Origin: Prinia subflava
Taxonomy: Eukaryota; Chordata; Aves; Passeriformes; Cisticolidae
NCBI RefSeq assembly: GCF_021018805.1
Contig: NC_086250.1
Span: forward strand, 65,917,322-65,981,321
Direction of reading: 5' to 3'
Length of the DNA: 64,000 nt
Shown in pieces: positions 58,359 to 64,000 of the stretch. How positions within the stretch are numbered: position 1 is the stretch's first letter; every line of letters starts with the position of its first letter. Made by a program: the position numbers and the translations under genes. The notes below the pieces were generated by a model. It did not search any database. It saw nothing but the letters and a program-made list of their open reading frames with translations, and had not been told where the DNA came from.

Positions 58359-61300
58359 GCTGATAATCACTAATCACAGCCCTCGTATTCCTATCTTCCC
58401 CGGGGGAGCAACAACAAGCTTTGGTTTCCCAAGTCGGGCAGAGAGGTCATGGCCTTTCTGGTGCTCCCAGCACGTCCTTCTGCCCTGCCCAGCTGTCTGC
58501 TGCAGTCACTGCTGGATACAGCAAATCTCTCCTTGGTGTGATGCCACCACCACGCTGCAAACCAGGGTTTAAGGGCTCAGGCAGTGCCACAAACAGCCCA
58601 TATCTTGGGGAGCTTATTCATGTATTCTACCACCCCCTAAGTTTCCCGAGTATTTATTAATGTTTTAAAAATAAACATCCAATGTCCTTTGTCACTCACT
58701 GCAGAGTGTCAGGAATCCTGCTCAGCTTCAGCCAGCAGATGCTCATTGCGACAGAGCAGGGACACTGGTGTTTGTTTTTAAATATTAGAGGAGACACTTT
58801 GACTATCGTCTCACCAGATAAACATTTGGCCTTGTTTTGTACTGAAAGAAGAGTTTCCTTGATGCAACAGCAGATTATGTAGCTGTGCTCAAAGGCCCGG
58901 GAGGTGATAATGATTTAAAGTATCTGCCATAAACAATCACTTAGCCACAGCCAGGGGCAAGAGAGAAGAAAACATCAACGAAGTGAGAAGTGTCAGATTC
59001 CATCCTGGCAGGGGGTGGGAAAGAGATAACATCCTCTAGGCCACAGTGTCTACCCATAAACACCCCCTTGGAACTGGTCAAGTAAGCACAGAGTTGTGCC
59101 GTCCACCTTTGGCATGGCTTCAATAAATCAGATCTACAGAAAGATGTTTGACAGGCTTTTAAAGTCGATAGGGAGTGTTATGTTGAGGGAGAAGCTGTTT
59201 TTCTCAAACTGTAAGACTTATACTTTTCAAAAAAGATAAACAAACAAATCAAGGAGCCCCTTTTCACAGATGAGGATGAAAAGAGCAAATCTCCAACTTT
59301 TAATACCAGTAAACAAATGCAAATTTTGAAAGTGGAAATGTTCTGAAAATATCAGAAGTGTGCAATGTGATTATAATACTAATTTTTCACCATCTGTTTT
59401 ACAAGCTGAAATTCCAGTCCAGAAGTTATTTATTATAAAAGCCTTTTTTTTTCCAGTTACAGAATGTTGAAAGAAAATTTTCTGAGACATTTCCTGAAAT
59501 ACACATTCATGAAAAAAAACCCCAAACTAACAAACATTTTCCCTTTGTCGCCTCTGCATCTATAAGGAAAGGCCAAATGGGTCCATTAAAAGTCTTTGAT
59601 TAGATTCACTTCCCCTCTGTGCAGAGCGCTGCCACAGTGATGTCCTGGCTCTGGCTGACTCCTCCAGTCCAGTCCAGGTAGATGACACACAGATTTTCAG
59701 GATGAATGAGGTCAGGTAGGCCCATACAATTATATAGCAGCTAATTTCATTTGGATGCTAGCAGCAGGAGCAGAGCCAGTCACACTTTTTGGAACAAGCT
59801 TAAATTAGTAAAGTGACCAGCACAATGAGTAAACCTGAAACACAAACTATATCAGTGCTTTACTCTCCACATGATTGCAGAATTTTTGATCATGTATTAA
59901 AGTGTTATAAATAGATTTATTGTCTCATGAAGTCACAGCCCTGTCCTTTGAACCGAACAGCTTTTGCTGCCCCACGTGGAAAAAGAATAGACTTAGATAT
60001 GTTAATTATGACAACTGTAGCTGTTTCATTTATTTACAAGGAGGTTAAGTTTGATGGGAAATATTCTGCAGAAACTTAATTTACTTTGTCAAGCAGATGA
60101 ATGAGAATCAACAGATTTAATACACTTTTGACATTCTCCACTGAAGGCAGGAAAATGAAAACACTCCCAAGTAAATTAATAGCCAGGATGTTTCTGTAGA
60201 TATAATTGCTTTGATTATCAATGCAGAAGACTAGCATAAAAACAAGATGAAATAATCTCTTTCTGCAGGGATTCCTTTACATACAGGCTTCCCCAGGAGT
60301 CAGTGCAGCTTATTCAATAATTGCATAGCTATAAATTTTCTGTCTGTCTCCTGCAAAGAATAATATGGCTGCAGGCTTACAGGAGGAAACCCAAAACTGC
60401 ACCACACCTGCCCGGATTTACCCATAAGTAGCTGTAGATGGCTTAGATACTGACAAGTGAGTTCCTCTCCTTTACTGACAAGATTTATAGGGAAAGAGTT
60501 AGGCCCAGTGAAAGGCTTCATTGTCTGCAAGTAAAATGCAAAAGTGCTTCCTGATCCCCTGGAATGGAAATCAGGACAGCAGAAAGCAGTTTTCCAATAG
60601 AAAATCTGGGGAAAAAGAAGTATATTAAAAACCACTGTGTGCCAGGTGGGTCTTTTACAACTACCTGATAGAAACAGGAGCATAGGGTTGTATCCAGAGA
60701 AGTCTCATACTTAACTGAAGGCTGCAAGAACCTTCGCCTCCTACTTCTTGCTGGTCCAATGCTCAGGATCTTCTCCTGAGAACAAGGGCCTGCCATGCCA
60801 CCTGGGGAAACTGAGCATGGCTGCAATTTTGCCTATCCAGCAAACCAGTTAGCTTTGAACAAGAAAGAAAAATTTGAAAAAGCTGATAGGAAGAGAATAA
60901 TTCTGAGGAGAAAAGTCCTAAAGGTTCCACAACCCTAATATGTGCTAAGCTGAAGAGTGTCAAGAATGATTTAATGAGAGTAATGTGAAGAACAGTACCT
61001 GGTCCATTTGCTCCTGTATTTTTACATTATCCAGCAGTACTGTCATTATCAGGGAGCCCTGTGGCTGGTAAGGTGTTGCAAACACATCCTGGATACTTCA
61101 TGTGAATGGCTCATGTCTCAGAGAATCTCTGTAAATGTAAGAAGCCAACAGGAGATGTTATTGTTATCAGGGCTAGTGCATCTCTCCTGAGTGACCGAAT
61201 GAGTTTTGCCTGTGTGTGTTAAATCCTCTTTGAGAAATAAACCTTTCAGCTGAGTCTTGCACAGCTGCAAGATGATGTTCTGTATAGGGGAAAAAGCACT

Positions 61301-61430
61301 GAGGTGTGAAGTTTGGGTGGTTTAGGATGTGAATGGCCTGCTTATGAGAATCTTTAAAATCTATGAACAAGAAAATTGGTTTTTAGGTAGTTCAAGGTGC
61401 CTGTGTCATTCATCTTCTTAAGCATTCAGC
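58359..61430. other. Intergenic DNA, no gene recognised
   Basis: Three kilobases lie between two CR1 fragments. The stretch 58,590-58,960 is repeat-free, mixes AT-rich and GC-rich motifs densely, and might be a conserved element. The rest is AT-rich with short open frames (up to 127 codons on the minus strand at 60,300-60,683) that I do not recognise. Confidence 0.45.
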
Positions 61431-61433
61431 TCT

Positions 61434-61886
61434 GGAATGCCCAGCACAGGAACAACATTGACCTGTTGGAGCAAACCCAGAGTAGAGGGATGGAGCACAT
61501 CTCCTATGAGGAAAAGCTAAAACAACTGGGATTGTTCAGCCTGGAAAAGAGGAGGTAAACCTATTGCAGCCTTCCAGAAGAATCCCCCTTCCTTAGGGAG
61601 AGACTATTTACAAGAGTCTGTAGTGACAGAACAAGGAGGAATGGCTCCAAACTGAAAAAGTGTAGGTTTAGATTAAATATTGGAAAAAAAAATCTTAATT
61701 GTGAGAATGATGAGGCACTGGAACAGGTTGTCCAAAGAAGCTGTTGTTTCCCCATCCCTGGAAGTGGGACTTTGAGCAACATGGTCTAATGAAATGTGTC
61801 CGTGCCCACAGCAGGGGGGTTGGATTAGATGATTTTTATGGTCTCTTCCAATCCAAGCCATTGATTCTATGATTCTACGATTCTTA
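61434..61886 (+). mobile_element. CR1 LINE 3'-end fragment
   Basis: The CR1 3' region is readable in order: a TTGACCTGTTGGAGC segment, CTCCTATGAGGAAAAGCT, the TTGTTCAGCCTGGAAAAGAGGAG stretch, GAGGCACTGGAACAGGTTGTCC, and an ending of CTCTTCCAATCCAAGCCATTGATTCTATGATTCTACGATTCT. The tail has three ATTCTA-type units. It is 5'-truncated and non-coding. Confidence 0.95.
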
Positions 61887-62039
61887 GATCTAGTTTTGAA
61901 ACCGTATCAGGGTTATGGAAGAAAGCCCCCTAGTGCTTGGTATGTTGTTTTGTGTCATCAATATTGTTCTGAGGTCAGCAAGAGCCTCGATCCCAATTAC
62001 CCATTCCCATGACTGCATGAAGTGCTGGTAAACCTCATT

Positions 62040-62330
62040 CTCTTCACTCTCATGACCACTGATAGGACCCGAGGGAATGGCCTGAAGCTGAATCAGGGGA
62101 GATTTAGGCTGGATATAATATAAAGGTTCTTTCACCCAGAGGGTGTTTGGGCACTGAAACAGGCTCCCCAGGGAAGTGGTCACAGCACCAAGCCTGACAG
62201 AGTTCAAGAAATATTTGGACAATTTTCTCAGGCACACTGTGGGTTTCCTGGGATGTTCTATGCAGGGCCAGGAGTTGGTTTCAATGATCCTGATGGGTCC
62301 CTTCCAACTTAGCATATCCTATGATTCTTT
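62040..62330 (+). mobile_element. CR1 LINE 3'-end fragment, second subfamily
   Basis: About 290 bases carry the GGACCCGAGGGAATGGCCTGAAG segment, CCCAGAGGGTGTTTGGGCACTG, CTCCCCAGGGAAGTGGTCAC and an ending of GATGGGTCCCTTCCAACTTAGCATATCCTATGATTCT. It lies about 150 bases after the previous CR1 in the same orientation but is of a different subfamily, the same as the minus-strand copy at 24.4 kb. Confidence 0.94.
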
Positions 62331-64000
62331 TATTTCCATTCCTGCTATACTTCAAAAAGCTGACACACCAGAGCAGCAGCTTAACACCCTCATCCTTAAA
62401 GTAGCAGTTACTGAGTGTAATGTACTTCAATAGCAAGCTTGTCTCTTTTCATGATCTTCTGTAGTCCTTTGTGAGAATTTTGGCTAGACATGTTCCAGTT
62501 CTGCTGTCAGAAAAGTAATTGTCCAAAACTAATGGAGAAACTCATGCAAAGGCTGTCCAGTGAATTAAGTATCAAATATTGATGTGTTTTTCTTATCAGG
62601 AGAGAATACAGCTTTTTTAAAAAAAAAATGATAGCACATATTCTTCAGAAACCAGTTTGTTTGTCAGGTCACACAGCAGTACAATCACCTCTCATCTTCT
62701 GATAAAGTCACAGATTCATCTCCTTTATCATCAACTGTCTAAAGGTTAGGCATCTGGCCTCAGCTCATCATCTGGGCTCCCCCAGTAGTCTCTGATGAAA
62801 GACAGACTTCCTCTTCATCCTTCATACACATCTGTCCTTGGAGAAGATGAATTGTCCTTTGTAGGTGCCTGCCTCTTCATAAACTACAGAGTACTGGCAT
62901 GGCTGGCTTAAAATCAATGCCTAGCCCTTAATAGCTGAAATGGGGTGAGATGTATCTCACCTCCACAGAGAAGACATGATTTCCTACTTTATTTCTGTTC
63001 TTTCAATCCTTTGAAAGCCATGTCAAGAATTTTTATTTTTCTCTGTATGCCCTTGAAAACACAGAGACAGACATTTGTCTTGCAGGAATGCTGTTTAATT
63101 CAGTTGAAGAATCCTGATCCAAACATATCAACCTGGGCTTAGGAAACTCTGCCTTTCTTTATGAGCGGCACCTTCAGGTTTGGTGGGTTTCAGAGTCTCT
63201 GCAAATCTATTCTTTTTTGACACTAACAGAAAATCTTAATCCCATGCATAACAAAAAGGAGCAACAGCAAAACCCTCAGTAAACCCTCAAAAGAAAAGAA
63301 GATGGTTTTGATAGCAAATTTTGAGATAATCCCATGTAAAAGGTCCTGCTGTATTCTGTCAACTCTCCTACCTTTTTATTCTCTTGGATAGAGGGAGTGT
63401 GGATATTCTTGTATCCCATTGTCTAGGAATCTGTCATTCAGATAAGCATGGAACTACTCCCTCAGGGACAGTCTCAAGCAATCCCCCTTCCTGAGCTAAA
63501 GGGGGATTTAGGGAGGATTTTTGTAAGTAAAAACTGCCTCAAGGGTCTGGAGAGCAGATGAAAGAATTCACAAACTTCCACATTTTCTTCCATTAACACC
63601 TGGACTTTCTGCATGCCTGGTAAGAAAGGTAAAGTTTATTATCTCTTTCACAATCACGGATAAGATCAGCAGGTGTAAATGAATGCCATTTTTCTGTGAA
63701 CTTACATACTGTTTCTTGAGTTTGCTGTTTTACAACTTTAATGGCCTTTCTCATTTTTGATTGCAGTGATAAAAGTAAATATATTTTTTAAGGTTATAGT
63801 CTGATGATCTGTTTAAATTAGGTGGTGGGTTATTGATTGTTTGGGCGGTTTTTTCCCTTTTTCTGGCAGTGACAAGCATTGGTTCTGATTGGGTTTTGCA
63901 TTAAATTTTCAGACTTCAACAGCAGTGAAAGGTCCTCTGTACTTCTAATGAGCTAGCCACATATTTATTTTAGATACTTAACTTCTGGCATCTGACTTTG
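62331..64000. other. AT-rich intergenic DNA to the window end
   Basis: The last 1.7 kb is AT-rich with no recognised gene or repeat. Its open frames are shorter than 90 codons. Confidence 0.5.

Noticed and set aside
1..64000. tRNA, rRNA, snRNA and CRISPR arrays
   Set aside because: I found no B-box-like GGTTCGAATCC, no U6 or 5S signature and no regularly spaced repeats; a covariance-model search would be decisive.

Overview
The window looks like a gene-poor, AT-rich stretch of a songbird (passerine) chromosome. The evidence is several chicken-repeat-1 (CR1) LINE 3' ends with the typical ATTCTATGA-type tail, one solo LTR of a type common in songbird genomes, long repeat-free AT-rich non-coding DNA, and a tandem pair of avian-style ITPRIPL1-like genes. 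I recognised no bacterial-style operons, tRNAs, rRNAs or CRISPR arrays.

Layout. Positions 1-38,670 are non-coding: microsatellites (TTTTG at 3.65-3.77 kb, CTTT at 13.7 kb, TA at 18.3 kb), an A/C-rich tract at 13.0 kb, a solo LTR at 21,547-22,123, and CR1 fragments at 24.4, 25.5 and 32.2 kb. Positions 38,671-47,690 form a GC-rich island made of two head-to-tail copies of a unit of about 4.5 kb. Each copy carries one complete gene: a short non-coding first exon, a ~275 bp intron, and a single coding exon for a 718-residue protein, followed by a 3'UTR with its own degenerate ~100 bp repeats and an AATAAA signal. Positions 47,691-64,000 return to non-coding DNA: a moderately GC-rich unexplained stretch to ~49.1 kb, a perfect (AAAAC)17 microsatellite at 51.2 kb, and three CR1 fragments at 57.8-62.3 kb.

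The two proteins are members of the ITPRIP / Mab-21 family. Each has an N-terminal hydrophobic leader, a short coiled-coil ectodomain, one membrane span with a basic stop-transfer, a long acidic Glu/Asp/Lys/Gly-rich linker, and a C-terminal Mab-21 (cGAS-like nucleotidyltransferase fold) domain. They differ at 35 residues by my count (about 95% identity). Fifteen of those differences fall in a 49-residue part of the linker.

The most interesting points are: (1) mosaic divergence between the copies, with divergent edges, a near-identical core and two divergent islands, which suggests gene conversion over an older duplication; (2) acidic residues at the positions expected for a nucleotidyltransferase triad; and (3) a duplicated promoter with a G-quadruplex motif, a 7-bp inverted repeat, a TATA-like box, and upstream IRF-like and AP-1 sites. 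All comparisons were made by eye, without database searches.
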